Positions 51,005 through 60,513 of a stretch of 64,000 nt of DNA are shown here, piece by piece (position 1 is the stretch's first letter; every line of letters begins with the position of its first letter). The notes below the pieces were generated by a model. The model had not been told where the DNA came from. It saw only the letters and a program-made list of their open reading frames with translations, and ran no database searches. Source of the DNA: Novosphingopyxis sp965218915 (GTDB lineage: Bacteria > Pseudomonadota > Alphaproteobacteria > Sphingomonadales > Sphingomonadaceae). The stretch is from the NCBI RefSeq assembly GCF_965218915.1, contig NZ_OZ244708.1:62001-126000 (forward strand), written 5' to 3'. Both the position numbers and the translations under genes were made by a program.

Positions 51005-51865
51005 TCAGCGGTAGCGCTCGTGCCAAGTGATCGTGGTCTGCCGCGGCTCGGCAAAGGGCGCGGTCTCTTTGAGCCAGGCAAGCTCGCGTTCGACCTCGTC
51101 CTGGCCTACCTCGATCCACCAGACCTTTTGCCGCCAATCGAACCGGTATCCGAAGCGTTTGAGCTCGTCCTTCACGCGGAAGGGTGCCTGGAAAGCATCG
51201 ATCCGAACCGTGCGCATCTGCGCGTTCGCCATAGCCTCGCCGATCACGGTCTTACCGCCTGGCAAGCGGCACGAGAGCAGGTTGAGCAGCGCAATGACAT
51301 CGTCGCCGGCATTGTGTGCGCGCGGAGCGAACAGGCCATTTTGCATCAACAAATGACCGAGCTTGGCTCCGTCGTAGCCGAGGCGTTGCCACGGCACATC
51401 GTTCATCGAACAGAGCCACGGCAGCGGCTTGATATCCGGCATCATTCGCTCGCAAAAACCACGATCGAACCGGCTATTGTGGGCACAAATTGCCTCGGCC
51501 CGGTTGATGAAGGCGGCCAGCGCCGATGTGTTCACTCCTTTGCGGGCGAGATCCGCATTGGTCAGCCCCGTCAGCTGGCTGATCCGCGGTGGTATGAGCC
51601 GACCCGGGTCCTGGCGGACCAGGGCAAGGTCGCCAATGGTAACGATCCGCCCGGCCGCATCGACGTCGACCAGCGCAATTGCGATCTCGATGACATTATC
51701 CGATTGCGGATCCAGGCCGTCGGTCTCGACATCCAACACGGCGATGGTGCGCACCGGTGCTACCGGATTGTTGGTCGTCGGCCAGTCATCCAGAGCGGTG
51801 ACGCGCCGCAGCGATCGGACACGGTCGTCCTCTTCGGCAGTGCCGATATTATGTTCTTCGTTCAT
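51005..51865 (-). CDS. DnaQ-like (DEDDh) 3'-5' exonuclease
   Basis: A 286-residue protein with the DEDDh exonuclease set: TIAVLDVETDGLDP (motif I, D-x-E), CAHNSRFDRGFCERM (motif II) and APRAHNAGDDVIALL (motif III with the His five residues before Asp). The C-terminal 80 residues (RVKDELKRFGYRFDWRQKVW) form an extra domain found in related plasmid proteins. It degrades single-stranded 3' ends and may assist relaxase processing. A GAGGAAAT site precedes ATG 51865. Confidence 0.85.
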   Translation of the reverse strand: MNEEHNIGTAEEDDRVRSLRRVTALDDWPTTNNPVAPVRTIAVLDVETDGLDPQSDNVIEIAIALVDVDAAGRIVTIGDLALVRQDPGRLIPPRISQLTGLTNADLARKGVNTSALAAFINRAEAICAHNSRFDRGFCERMMPDIKPLPWLCSMNDVPWQRLGYDGAKLGHLLMQNGLFAPRAHNAGDDVIALLNLLSCRLPGGKTVIGEAMANAQMRTVRIDAFQAPFRVKDELKRFGYRFDWRQKVWWIEVGQDEVERELAWLKETAPFAEPRQTTITWHERYR

Positions 51866-52053
51866 GATATTTCCTCGTGCTGTTGCATGACGAGGACGAG
51901 CGAAGCGAAGGCCTTTTTTCCCTTCACTCTCCCATCCTCACACGCTTGGCTGTGACGAGGAACTTTTCGATTGCGCCGCCTCGAAAGAGGTCTGCGCGCT
52001 TTTCCCAATGTGCCTCCATGCGTGAGGCATCAGAGTTAGCTGCCAATATCTGA

Positions 52054-54945
52054 TCATAGGCTTGGCCCGTCGATAGCCATACCAGGACGATAAGGCGGCG
52101 CCGACCAGGGATCGCGTGGAGGCAACCATGGCGACAGCCCATCGACTCGAACGCCGCGGGCGCGCAGTTCATCCTCCCGGCTCGGCACATGCTTGCCTCG
52201 GAATGACCGCTCGACGATCCGCAACCGGATCGCGGCGAACAGACCGTCACGGTAATGGGCTTCGGCGGTCGCCCTCGCACGGGCCGATAGCTTCGCCCTA
52301 TCGAGAAGATCCGCGCCAAATGCCTCCTGTGACGTCTTTATCTGCCTGCCGAGTTCCAGCTCAAGTTGATCGGCTTCGATCTGCTGATGGATATACTGTC
52401 GCAGCAGTAATTCCTGACAACGCGGCGATGCAATATCCCGCCGAGTCAGGTCCCAGGACCGTATGATCGCGACCTTTGGTTCGACGACGGAATCTTGCGC
52501 CATCACCAGTTCGCAGCGGCTGCGACCCATGCTCGCGGCAAATCGGTCGATACGGTAATCCAGAGGGCGCTTGGCCGCGTCGGCACTCTGGTCATCGGAC
52601 GTTTCACTATTTGATTTTGAACGGACCGAACCCGCAGACGGATTTTCCAGCGGCACAATGGGAGCGACAGCCCCGCGCGACTTGGACACCTCCGTCGCAA
52701 TCAAGCGTTCGACCAATTTCCGATCGAGTTTCTTGTGGTCTGGCAGTGACTGTCTGAATTGCACCGCCTGTGCCGCGATCGTGGCCAGTTCCATCTTTGT
52801 CGTTCCCGACACCGGCGTGGAAAGAATCGGCGCCGAGTTGCCGGTTTTCAACCGAATTTTCAGCGCGCGGTCGGACACAAGACTGAGTGCTGCTGCGACT
52901 GAGATCGGCACCTTTGCGGGGGGAGATCGATCTAAACGAATTTTCAGCGCCAATCCTCGGATTGCTTGTAGCGTCTTGCGCATCTCCGCCGACAGGGATG
53001 GTTTGGACGCGGAGCGCTGGCTCAAAAGAGCGCTTCCGGCGATGCTGGAAATATTGCGCAAGTCCGAGATGCTGTGCTTGCCAACTGCTCTATGCACCGC
53101 GGCTGGCATTTCCGAGGCGCTCTGCACGGCCGCTGCGAGCGACGGTCGCAACGTCGTCGCCAAAGGCCGAACATTTTTGTGGCTCGAGCTATGCATCTGA
53201 TTTGTCGTAGAAGAGTGCGCCGTGATTTTGATCAGCTCGTTACGAAGCTGCGGGACTTGATCCGCCGACTTGATTGAATGCTTCTTGGAGAGGCTTCGCG
53301 CTTGGGCCGCGAGCCGCTTGAGCTGTTCGCGGACCTTGCCAAGCTCCAAACTATCCTTACGGACCCGCGTTGATCCAATCAGTTCGGAGGTGCCAGCGCG
53401 TATCGAGAGAATGCGCAGAATTACATTCGCGTCAACCGGTCGTGGAACATTCCCGGTCATCGTTTTGGCGGAAGAGGCGACGTCCAAAACAGCACGCTGA
53501 ACGATCGCAGGCGAACGGACTTTCAGTCTGTCACCCTGCATATTTACTGCCCGCGCACTGACTTCAAAGAGCCTGTCCAGGAGGTTTGCCGGGAACAGTT
53601 TCGCTACCGCGAGGCCAGCTTGAGCTGCACGAGCGGCGGTCATCACCGATATCAATTGCGACCGCGCATTGTTCAGTCGCCTGAGTCCAGCTACCTTGCG
53701 TTGTCGCGCCAAAAGCGTATCGACGCTGTCTTTCGTGATCTCCAGTTCGCGCGCTATCTTTTTTGCACGGGCCTTGCGCTTGGCGAGGGCCAGTTGCTGC
53801 CGAATGATGGTCATGATCTGATCGCGAATGTTTTGCTCGGCTTGCAACGCTTGCGATTCGACACGGGCAGTATTCAACGCGATCTGGGCTGCGTTGCGCT
53901 GGATCGCGCCGACCTTTTCGCCCTTCTCGAAAGCGGCCACGCGTTCAGGCCCGATATGCTCGGTCCTGTCGGCGTCAATGCCGCGGTCGCGGTAGGTCCG
54001 ATGAGCATAGCGACTTTCCAGCCCCGCTCTTCGGCATTCACGGTTTAGCGTTGCACAAATCACCGCGCGCATACGCAGCAGACCCTCGGGCGTGGTCAGC
54101 CCATTCACTTTCTCTTCGGCGAACGCCCATTCATGATCGCCAAGCCGGACACTCGGGCGAAGCGATGCCACGATATGAACGTGAAAATTGCGCTCATCGC
54201 CTTTCGGATCAGGTAAGTGGACCACCGCGTGATAGGGCAGTCCATAGCGCCCGAAACAATTTTCCCCGATCTTCTTGGCCGCGCGGCGGCGTTGCCGCGG
54301 CGTCATGCCGTCCGGCAAATTGACAATAATTCGTTCTTGAACTCGCGCATTTGCGCGGTAGCCACCTTCCACTTCCTCTACGGCGTCCCAAAAAGCAGCG
54401 GCCTCTGCTGGCGTTTTGATGACGTTGCTGATTGGTTTGGAAAGCTGTATCTCAGGCGCTTCGATGCCGTCCTCGCGCATCAGATAATTTGCATGATCAC
54501 CGGCCAGCCCAGCGCGCCACTTTTTGCTTTTGAAGCCGACGTAACGATAGCGGAAAAATATAGCGACGCGGCCGCGAGTATCGCGAATGGTCCTGGCATA
54601 TTTTGGCATCCCGCTGCGCGGTTTGGATGGCCTCAGGTGCTGCTCTTTGGTTCGCTTCTTCCGGCCACCTGATGCCCTCGTCGAACGCACGCGGAAATGG
54701 CGCCCCCAAGCCTTGGCGTTCGCACTCAATCCCAGATACTTCATCACCTTGCGGACCGATCTGACATGTTCGCGATCCGCGCGCGCAGCGGTTGCTGCCT
54801 TGATGTTGGCGGCTCGCTCGACCGCCTTCGATGGCGTGCGCTCGCCCGACATCTTTCGCCTTGCGGTGCGACCGTTCTTCATAATCCGGTCGAAGGTCCC
54901 GGCGTTCGCTTTGCGCCATTTTTCGGCATCTTCGATCTGCACCAT
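52054..54945 (-). CDS. MobA/MobL-like conjugative relaxase
   Basis: A 963-residue protein. Residues about 100-330 resemble the relaxase domain: NARVQERIIVNLPDGMTPRQ, then PYHAVVHLPDPKGDERNFHV with the H-x-H metal site in NFHVHIVAS, and YAHRTYRDRGIDADRTEHIG. A Tyr near the N-terminus would be the nicking residue; which one is uncertain. The rest (about 340-963) is basic, Arg/Lys- and Ser-rich and helical, without a recognisable helicase or primase. It nicks oriT and pilots the strand. It reads away from the hairpin region upstream. Confidence 0.82.
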   Translation of the reverse strand: MVQIEDAEKWRKANAGTFDRIMKNGRTARRKMSGERTPSKAVERAANIKAATAARADREHVRSVRKVMKYLGLSANAKAWGRHFRVRSTRASGGRKKRTKEQHLRPSKPRSGMPKYARTIRDTRGRVAIFFRYRYVGFKSKKWRAGLAGDHANYLMREDGIEAPEIQLSKPISNVIKTPAEAAAFWDAVEEVEGGYRANARVQERIIVNLPDGMTPRQRRRAAKKIGENCFGRYGLPYHAVVHLPDPKGDERNFHVHIVASLRPSVRLGDHEWAFAEEKVNGLTTPEGLLRMRAVICATLNRECRRAGLESRYAHRTYRDRGIDADRTEHIGPERVAAFEKGEKVGAIQRNAAQIALNTARVESQALQAEQNIRDQIMTIIRQQLALAKRKARAKKIARELEITKDSVDTLLARQRKVAGLRRLNNARSQLISVMTAARAAQAGLAVAKLFPANLLDRLFEVSARAVNMQGDRLKVRSPAIVQRAVLDVASSAKTMTGNVPRPVDANVILRILSIRAGTSELIGSTRVRKDSLELGKVREQLKRLAAQARSLSKKHSIKSADQVPQLRNELIKITAHSSTTNQMHSSSHKNVRPLATTLRPSLAAAVQSASEMPAAVHRAVGKHSISDLRNISSIAGSALLSQRSASKPSLSAEMRKTLQAIRGLALKIRLDRSPPAKVPISVAAALSLVSDRALKIRLKTGNSAPILSTPVSGTTKMELATIAAQAVQFRQSLPDHKKLDRKLVERLIATEVSKSRGAVAPIVPLENPSAGSVRSKSNSETSDDQSADAAKRPLDYRIDRFAASMGRSRCELVMAQDSVVEPKVAIIRSWDLTRRDIASPRCQELLLRQYIHQQIEADQLELELGRQIKTSQEAFGADLLDRAKLSARARATAEAHYRDGLFAAIRLRIVERSFRGKHVPSREDELRARGVRVDGLSPWLPPRDPWSAPPYRPGMAIDGPSL

Positions 54946-54971
54946 TTGCCTATGCCTTGCCTTGATGACAG

Positions 54972-55048
54972 GGGGGTGGGGACCGGGAGCGGATGCGGTG
55001 TTGACGGCGCGAAGCGCCGGTCAACGTTTCTTTCGCGTCCCCACCCCC
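54972..55048. other. Nested inverted repeat upstream of the relaxase, oriT candidate
   Basis: An outer perfect 12-base arm pair, GGGGGTGGGGAC (54972-54983) and GTCCCCACCCCC (55037-55048), encloses an inner hairpin GTTGACGGCGC (55000-55010), GAA, GCGCCGGTCAAC (55014-55025), which has a one-base bulge. It lies 27 bases upstream of the relaxase start. Origins of transfer commonly lie just upstream of the relaxase and carry nested inverted repeats next to the nick site. A regulatory hairpin is the alternative. Confidence 0.55.
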
Positions 55049-55517
55049 AAAACCTTAGTCCTGTCGGATTTTTGAACGCTGAGAGTTTCACTTCACTCGA
55101 AGCGAATGGCTCGGCAGTTTATGCCTTTGTTATGGCGACCGATAAGTTGGTCCTAATGTCAGAAAGACGTTCGCGGACGCCAAGCTCCTATGGATCGATG
55201 GTTAAGTTTGAGCCGCGAGCGGGCTGTCTGATTTCGGCTTGCGCAGGCATAGAAAGCGAACCTTCATTTCGATAGTTATGGAAGCGGCAAGCCCCGCTAA
55301 GCGACAGTCAGGCCCTGCTAGACTGCTCCCAACTTCGGACGCTTATTCATGCCGCTTTGGACCTTCCTCATATGTAGCGCTTCGTTCAGGGTGATCTGCT
55401 CAGCAGCTTGGCTCGGTCAATCGACGGCTCGACCAGCCAGGATTTAATCGGGGCTGTGGTGATGAAGTCGCCCGATGGACGATTGAAGTTCCTCACTTGT
55501 TCCGTAATGATCCTGAT
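55049..55517. other. Intergenic region between oriT candidate and the large nuclease gene
   Basis: About 470 bases without a supportable gene on either strand. It must hold the promoter of the downstream gene. I see no direct repeats of iteron type. Confidence 0.5.
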
Positions 55518-58500
55518 ATGTCAGAGACGGAAACAACAGCGGCGCATGAGCAGACCCTTACCTATACCAACAAGGTCCCGATGGGTGCCCGGTTGGCGAG
55601 TGAGATCCTGAAGCCGAGGGATCCCTATACGTTTCAGCGTTACTGTGTCGTGCTGTTCCGTGAGGAACTTGGTGATCCCAACGCCAAGGAATATGGGCGC
55701 AACGGACAAGCCCAAGGCGGCATAGATATTTTGGGCTACCGCGAAGGTGACCCGTTGCGGGCGGTTGGCGTGCAGTGCCGCAAAGTCGATAAGCCGCTGA
55801 AGCACGCCACAATCTTGAAGGACTGCCGCGCGGCGCTCGCGCTGCAGTTCGAGTTGCGCGAGATAATCTTCGCCACCACCGCACCTGACGACACCAAGGC
55901 TGACCAAGCAGCGAAGAGCGTGGAGCAGACCCTTCGGGTCGAAGGGCATGACATTACCGTCCATGTATATGGCTGGGGTCAGTTGCAGACACTCATCGCA
56001 CTGCATGACTGCGCATACGCGGTCTTTGTTCCAGCATCCGCCGCGACAACTCGGCCAATGGACCTATCAACTGCGCCCGTTCCGGATGCGGCTGCCGTTG
56101 CCGCTTTGGTGGTTGAGGAGATGGAGCGGCGCGCGATCAGCGTCGGCATCACCCTGCCGCCGAAGCCAGCCGGCCCGGAAGGAATCGGGTCGGAGAATCC
56201 CGGCCTCCACGCGAGGATCGACGTCTTCCGCGACCTCATTCGCGAGGGCGACACAACCAGCGCGGCTCAGCGCCTTATTACCCTCCGCGACAGCCCCGAA
56301 GCGGTTGATGCGCCTTGGGCAAGATACCGCATCGAGACCAACATCGCTGCGGCGCTGATGGACCAGGGCCGCGAAGCCGAAGCCGCAGAATGCTATGTCC
56401 GCGCCCATGCGATCAGACCCGACGATCCCGACGCCATCTGTAACCTCTCGATCGCGCGGACCATTCAGGGCGAGCCCGACGAGGGCATGCGGGTCGCGCA
56501 GTCGGTCCTGGACCGCGATGACCGCGTTGACTTTGCCGTCAGCGCGCTTCTGCAGGCGGCCGTTCGGTCCGACTGGCAGGGAGACCCCCAAACACTGATA
56601 CCGGAAGGCATGGAGGGATCGCCCACCGTCCAACTCGCCCTCGCCGACTTCATGCGGCGACGCTGGATGCCTGGGTGGGAGGCACACGTCCTCGCCCTGC
56701 CAGGCGAGGACGGCAAAGACCGCCGCGACATGGGTCGGCTTAGGGCTCTCGCGGTCCTGTCTATAGCTGTCGACAGCCGGGTTCACATTGTAGGCGGGCG
56801 CGGCACCGTCTCGGACCAGCAAATTGACGAGGCGGCCACTATCATGTTCGCCTACGCGACCCACTGCCTCCGCAACGGATACACATACCGACACGATCTG
56901 ATGGCGCACGTCAGCAACGCTGCTCTTCTCCTACGCATCGCAAACCGCGGCACTGATGCCGAGACCCTGCTGCGCGAGGGCATCAAGTCGATGCCCGATG
57001 AAGAACAGTTGCGGCGCCTTCTAGCGATGGTTCTGATCGACGCGGACCGTGGCGAGGAAGTTCTCGCCATCCTCGATCCGGCCACAGAGCCAGAGACAAT
57101 CCTGATGCGAATCCAGATGGAGAATGGGCCAACGCCGGCGGAGCGACTGGCCCGCGTCGAGGCGATGAATGAACCCGACGATGACCGGGTCGCCTCGATC
57201 CGCCGCCGCCTAACCGCCGACCTCGCTCTCGCCGCCGGTGACCTCGACGTGGTCGGAAGGGTCGTGGGCGAGATGCTCCGTCATCCTGATGACGTGGTCA
57301 GCGCGCGGCTGCTCGACGTCCAGCGGCAGCAGTGTGCAGGTCTCGACAAGGACAAGGCGAAAGGTGTTTTGCTCACGCTTGCAATGGACCTGCCGGATAA
57401 CGACAAACCAATCGACCGCTTTCTGGTCGGACAGGCTCTGCTCGACATCGGCTTGGAGGCGGACGCGGCCAAGCTGGTCGAGCCACACATCGACCTGCAG
57501 AGTGCCCGGCCAGCCACGCTGATGTATTTGACCGCGCTCGCCGAAGCCCGGCGCGACGGTGCATACCGTCAAGCACTGAAGGCCTCCTCACCAGCAGTCC
57601 GCTATGATCCGGCGATGCTTTGGCTTGATGCCAGACACGCATGGAACGCGGGCGACCTCGACCGCAGCCTGCACTCGTTGGACAAGTTTCTTGAGAAGAA
57701 GCCAGGACAGCCTCGCGCCGTTCTGATGCGGCTCGAGATACTTATCAGGCTGAACCGGACGAGACAGATACTCGACGCGCTCGACGCCCCGATTGAAGAT
57801 TTAGGCTGGAAAGGCGAACAGGATCCATACCGGGTCGCAGGCCTGCTCACCCACTTCGGTTACCACGATAGGGCGGCGCGGCTCGCCTACCGACTGTTCC
57901 TAGAACACCGGGACAAACCGCGCGCCTGGATGACGCTCTCTGGCATGACGATCAGGGAAGGTCAGGACAGACGCGGTAATGGATCGGATTGGAGCGCGGA
58001 CGCCGTCGCCGAGGACATCGCCGTCGACGTCGAATACGACGATGGCACGACCGCGTTCTTCATTGTTGAGGCGGACGCGCATCTGCGCAAGCTGGACCCG
58101 GATTCGTGGGAACCCGAACACGTCCTCGTCAAAGCGGTCTGGGATCTTGCCGTGGACGGTCGCTTCGGCGGACCGGACGGGCGAGCGGGTCGCGTCACGA
58201 AGCTGCGCCACAAAATCGTCGCGCGCTTCCACTACGTGCTCGCGAACTACGAAACTCGGTTCCCTGAGGTGTTTGGCTTCAAGAGCTTCAGCATCAATCC
58301 GGAAAGCCCCAACGGCCTTGACGAGATAATCGCGCAGCTGAAGGACCGGCACGACTGGGTGCTGGCCGAGCAGGAGCAGCACTTCGCCAGCGGCATGCCG
58401 ATCGATATGCTCGCCGCCCGGCTCGGGTGCGACACCATCGACGTGGCGGGCGGCCTCGCCGAACAAGGTATCCGTATGAAAGTCGCGGAGGGCACCGAAG

Positions 58501-59456
58501 CGGAACGGCTGGCCTCAGCCAAAGCTATCCAAGCCAACGCGAAACGCGGCTGCGTGCTGGATCTCAACGCGTTCTGGTCGGCATGGCGTCTGGGCGCACT
58601 CGACGATGTAGCCGCGACCTGCGGTGCGGTTTCCGTCCCGCGTAGCGTCGCTGACCGACTGCATGCGCGGCGCGAACGGTTTAACCAGTCTGTGGTCGGA
58701 GGACATGGCACCCTGTCCTATCACGAGGGTAAGATCCTTCACACCGAGGTTACAAGCGGCCAGATGGCTTCTCTGCGGGATGATGTTGACGCTGCGCTCG
58801 TCTGGATCGAGGTGAACGACGCTGCCAGTCCGATAGTGCTGGACGACGACGCTCCGGCTGCTCTCCGCGACCATATCCAGTCCGGATGGACCGACATGCT
58901 CGACGCCACGATCCTGTCGATCACGACCGACCGAATGTTCGTCTGTGATGACCTCTCGATGCGGTCGATGCATCGCTCGCTCGGCGGGACGCGATCAACG
59001 TGGCTGCACGACGTCCTGACACATTCCCACGTCGCGGGCCGTCTTGAGAGCGAACGCTTCGCCCAACAGACGGCTGACCTCATCGGCGCTGGTCAGGACC
59101 ACCTTGGAGTTACCGGCATGATGATGGCCATAGCCGTGCAGATGGACGCTTTGGAGCACAATCGTATCAACGGTCGTGCTAAAGCCCTGATCGGTCGCCT
59201 TGGCGGGGAGATCGCCGAACCCCTCTCCCATCTCCATGCGGCATGCGAAGCGCTGCATCACCTGTGGTCGACGCAAAGCGTTTTGAAGATCCGTGAGGCA
59301 GCGACCGGATTGATCTTGGAGAATCTAATAAAGGGTCGACAAGGCGACTGGTCCGATCTTCTGCACGCGGTCGAACGTTCCGTGGCGAGAATACCGGGCC
59401 TGAGGCGATACATCTGCGGCTGGGGCCGAGGGCACTTCCTGCCGGGATACTGCTGA
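55518..59456 (+). CDS. Large protein with Mrr-like nuclease, helical repeats and PIN-like domain
   Basis: A 1312-residue soluble protein. Residues about 35-165 match a restriction-endonuclease fold: YGRNGQAQGGIDILGY with Asp70, then GVQCRKVD, where Gln86-x-Arg88 stands for the E/Q-x-K of PD-(D/E)xK nucleases. Residues about 200-900 are TPR-like helical repeats (RLITLRDSPEAV, ECYVRAHAIRPDDPDAICN). The C-terminus has CVLDLNAFWSAWRLGAL with Asp1015, PRSVADRLHARRE, and MFVCDDLSMRS with Asp1144/1145, resembling a PIN ribonuclease domain. I do not know a described system with this order. ATG 55518 has no strong ribosome-binding site; the frame opens at TTG 55497. Confidence 0.75.
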   Translation: MSETETTAAHEQTLTYTNKVPMGARLASEILKPRDPYTFQRYCVVLFREELGDPNAKEYGRNGQAQGGIDILGYREGDPLRAVGVQCRKVDKPLKHATILKDCRAALALQFELREIIFATTAPDDTKADQAAKSVEQTLRVEGHDITVHVYGWGQLQTLIALHDCAYAVFVPASAATTRPMDLSTAPVPDAAAVAALVVEEMERRAISVGITLPPKPAGPEGIGSENPGLHARIDVFRDLIREGDTTSAAQRLITLRDSPEAVDAPWARYRIETNIAAALMDQGREAEAAECYVRAHAIRPDDPDAICNLSIARTIQGEPDEGMRVAQSVLDRDDRVDFAVSALLQAAVRSDWQGDPQTLIPEGMEGSPTVQLALADFMRRRWMPGWEAHVLALPGEDGKDRRDMGRLRALAVLSIAVDSRVHIVGGRGTVSDQQIDEAATIMFAYATHCLRNGYTYRHDLMAHVSNAALLLRIANRGTDAETLLREGIKSMPDEEQLRRLLAMVLIDADRGEEVLAILDPATEPETILMRIQMENGPTPAERLARVEAMNEPDDDRVASIRRRLTADLALAAGDLDVVGRVVGEMLRHPDDVVSARLLDVQRQQCAGLDKDKAKGVLLTLAMDLPDNDKPIDRFLVGQALLDIGLEADAAKLVEPHIDLQSARPATLMYLTALAEARRDGAYRQALKASSPAVRYDPAMLWLDARHAWNAGDLDRSLHSLDKFLEKKPGQPRAVLMRLEILIRLNRTRQILDALDAPIEDLGWKGEQDPYRVAGLLTHFGYHDRAARLAYRLFLEHRDKPRAWMTLSGMTIREGQDRRGNGSDWSADAVAEDIAVDVEYDDGTTAFFIVEADAHLRKLDPDSWEPEHVLVKAVWDLAVDGRFGGPDGRAGRVTKLRHKIVARFHYVLANYETRFPEVFGFKSFSINPESPNGLDEIIAQLKDRHDWVLAEQEQHFASGMPIDMLAARLGCDTIDVAGGLAEQGIRMKVAEGTEAERLASAKAIQANAKRGCVLDLNAFWSAWRLGALDDVAATCGAVSVPRSVADRLHARRERFNQSVVGGHGTLSYHEGKILHTEVTSGQMASLRDDVDAALVWIEVNDAASPIVLDDDAPAALRDHIQSGWTDMLDATILSITTDRMFVCDDLSMRSMHRSLGGTRSTWLHDVLTHSHVAGRLESERFAQQTADLIGAGQDHLGVTGMMMAIAVQMDALEHNRINGRAKALIGRLGGEIAEPLSHLHAACEALHHLWSTQSVLKIREAATGLILENLIKGRQGDWSDLLHAVERSVARIPGLRRYICGWGRGHFLPGYC

Positions 59457-59594
59457 GACACTTAGAACAGGCCCTGCGCTTGCCGTCCGGCATAGCGCTC
59501 CGGTTCTAGGAAGGTGAGCACACGAACGATAGCTGAATGAATGGCGGCTTCCGGGGAGCGCCGATCGGCTAGGCTAACGACCGATATTGGGGCG

Positions 59595-59752
59595 TATTCT
59601 GTTGAAAAACTCGATGCGAATGTGCGGCACGGGACTCTGGAGACACAATGATTCGCGTCATCCGCCAAACGCGGATCATTATTGCTTCGGTGCAGCACAG
59701 TTGATTCCATTGTTGCTGCCGAAAATGGCGCCAAGAGTTTTTGAACAGAATA
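59595..59752. mobile_element. Short element bounded by 18-base inverted repeats
   Basis: TATTCTGTTGAAAAACTC (59595-59612) and GAGTTTTTGAACAGAATA (59735-59752) are inverted copies with one mismatch, 158 bases end to end. The arm resembles sequence I associate with insertion-sequence ends in proteobacteria. No transposase is inside, so it may be a MITE-like or deleted element. It occupies most of the 400-base gap before the unknown three-gene operon and could carry its promoter. The 133-residue reverse frame across it is not convincing. Confidence 0.55.
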
Positions 59753-59865
59753 GGGGCGCATAGCGGCCGCATTCGTTTTAAAGAATATAATCCATAAATT
59801 GCCGAAACTTTGGCGAACATGATCCTTCATGCCGGTTTTGCGAAACAGCAGGCCGGAGAGCAAAA

Positions 59866-60513
59866 ATGATATACGATGAGGGAAAAGAGCGGCTCGAGCG
59901 GGACCTTCGCCGGATCGAAGAAGCGTCCGCCAGACTTAAGGAACGGATGGCCGAAGTGCAGCGGCAGGTGCGCGAAGCGCAAAGGAAGCTATCCTCCAAG
60001 ATTCGCCATAGCCTTTGGCATAACACAATCCTCTCCTATCAGCTGCGAGAGGTGGGCTTCGACGGTGAGGATGGGGAGGCACTCTATTACCTCAAGCAAC
60101 TCGATCCGCTGACATATTTCGAGCAGATCAAGGCTGTCATCGACCCGTCGCAGTCGCTCACGATTGTCGAGCTCGAATACAAGGCCGTAAAAGCCAACCA
60201 TGACGAATGGACCAAGTCGGGAAAGCGTATCCATTTCGAGCAGGAGCGCGCTCAATATCTCGCCGATTGCGAAAGCTTTCGCCAGTGGGAGGCGGAAAAT
60301 CCCAGCGAGCGCAGCTGGCGGGAAAAGCCTGCGACCCGTCGGCAGTATTTCCTGATCATGCGCACGGCGGAGAAGCTCGAGGTTGAGAAGCCGGTCCGTC
60401 TTAAATGCGGCGAAGCGCACGACTGGCTGGCAGAACATGGTGCAAACCTGCGCCTTCAATCTGAGGCATCAATCAAACATTCTGATGATCACGAAGGAGA
60501 TTCAGATGGCTGA
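59866..60513 (+). CDS. Coiled-coil protein of unknown function, first gene of operon
   Basis: A 215-residue, highly charged protein. Residues 1-50 are a coiled coil (KERLERDLRRIEEASARLKE). The middle is helical with ALYYLKQLDPLTYFEQIKAV. Near the C-terminus, KPATRRQYFLIMRTAEKLEV and LKCGEAHDWLAEHGANLR form a small helical motif reminiscent of DUF3072-like repeats (a weak impression). A GGAGAG site precedes ATG 59866. It overlaps the next gene by eight bases. Confidence 0.65.
   Translation: MIYDEGKERLERDLRRIEEASARLKERMAEVQRQVREAQRKLSSKIRHSLWHNTILSYQLREVGFDGEDGEALYYLKQLDPLTYFEQIKAVIDPSQSLTIVELEYKAVKANHDEWTKSGKRIHFEQERAQYLADCESFRQWEAENPSERSWREKPATRRQYFLIMRTAEKLEVEKPVRLKCGEAHDWLAEHGANLRLQSEASIKHSDDHEGDSDG

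Noticed and set aside
59462..59863. Reverse-strand 133-residue frame before the unknown operon
   Set aside because: It crosses the inverted-repeat element, has no family feature and occupies the promoter region of the next operon.
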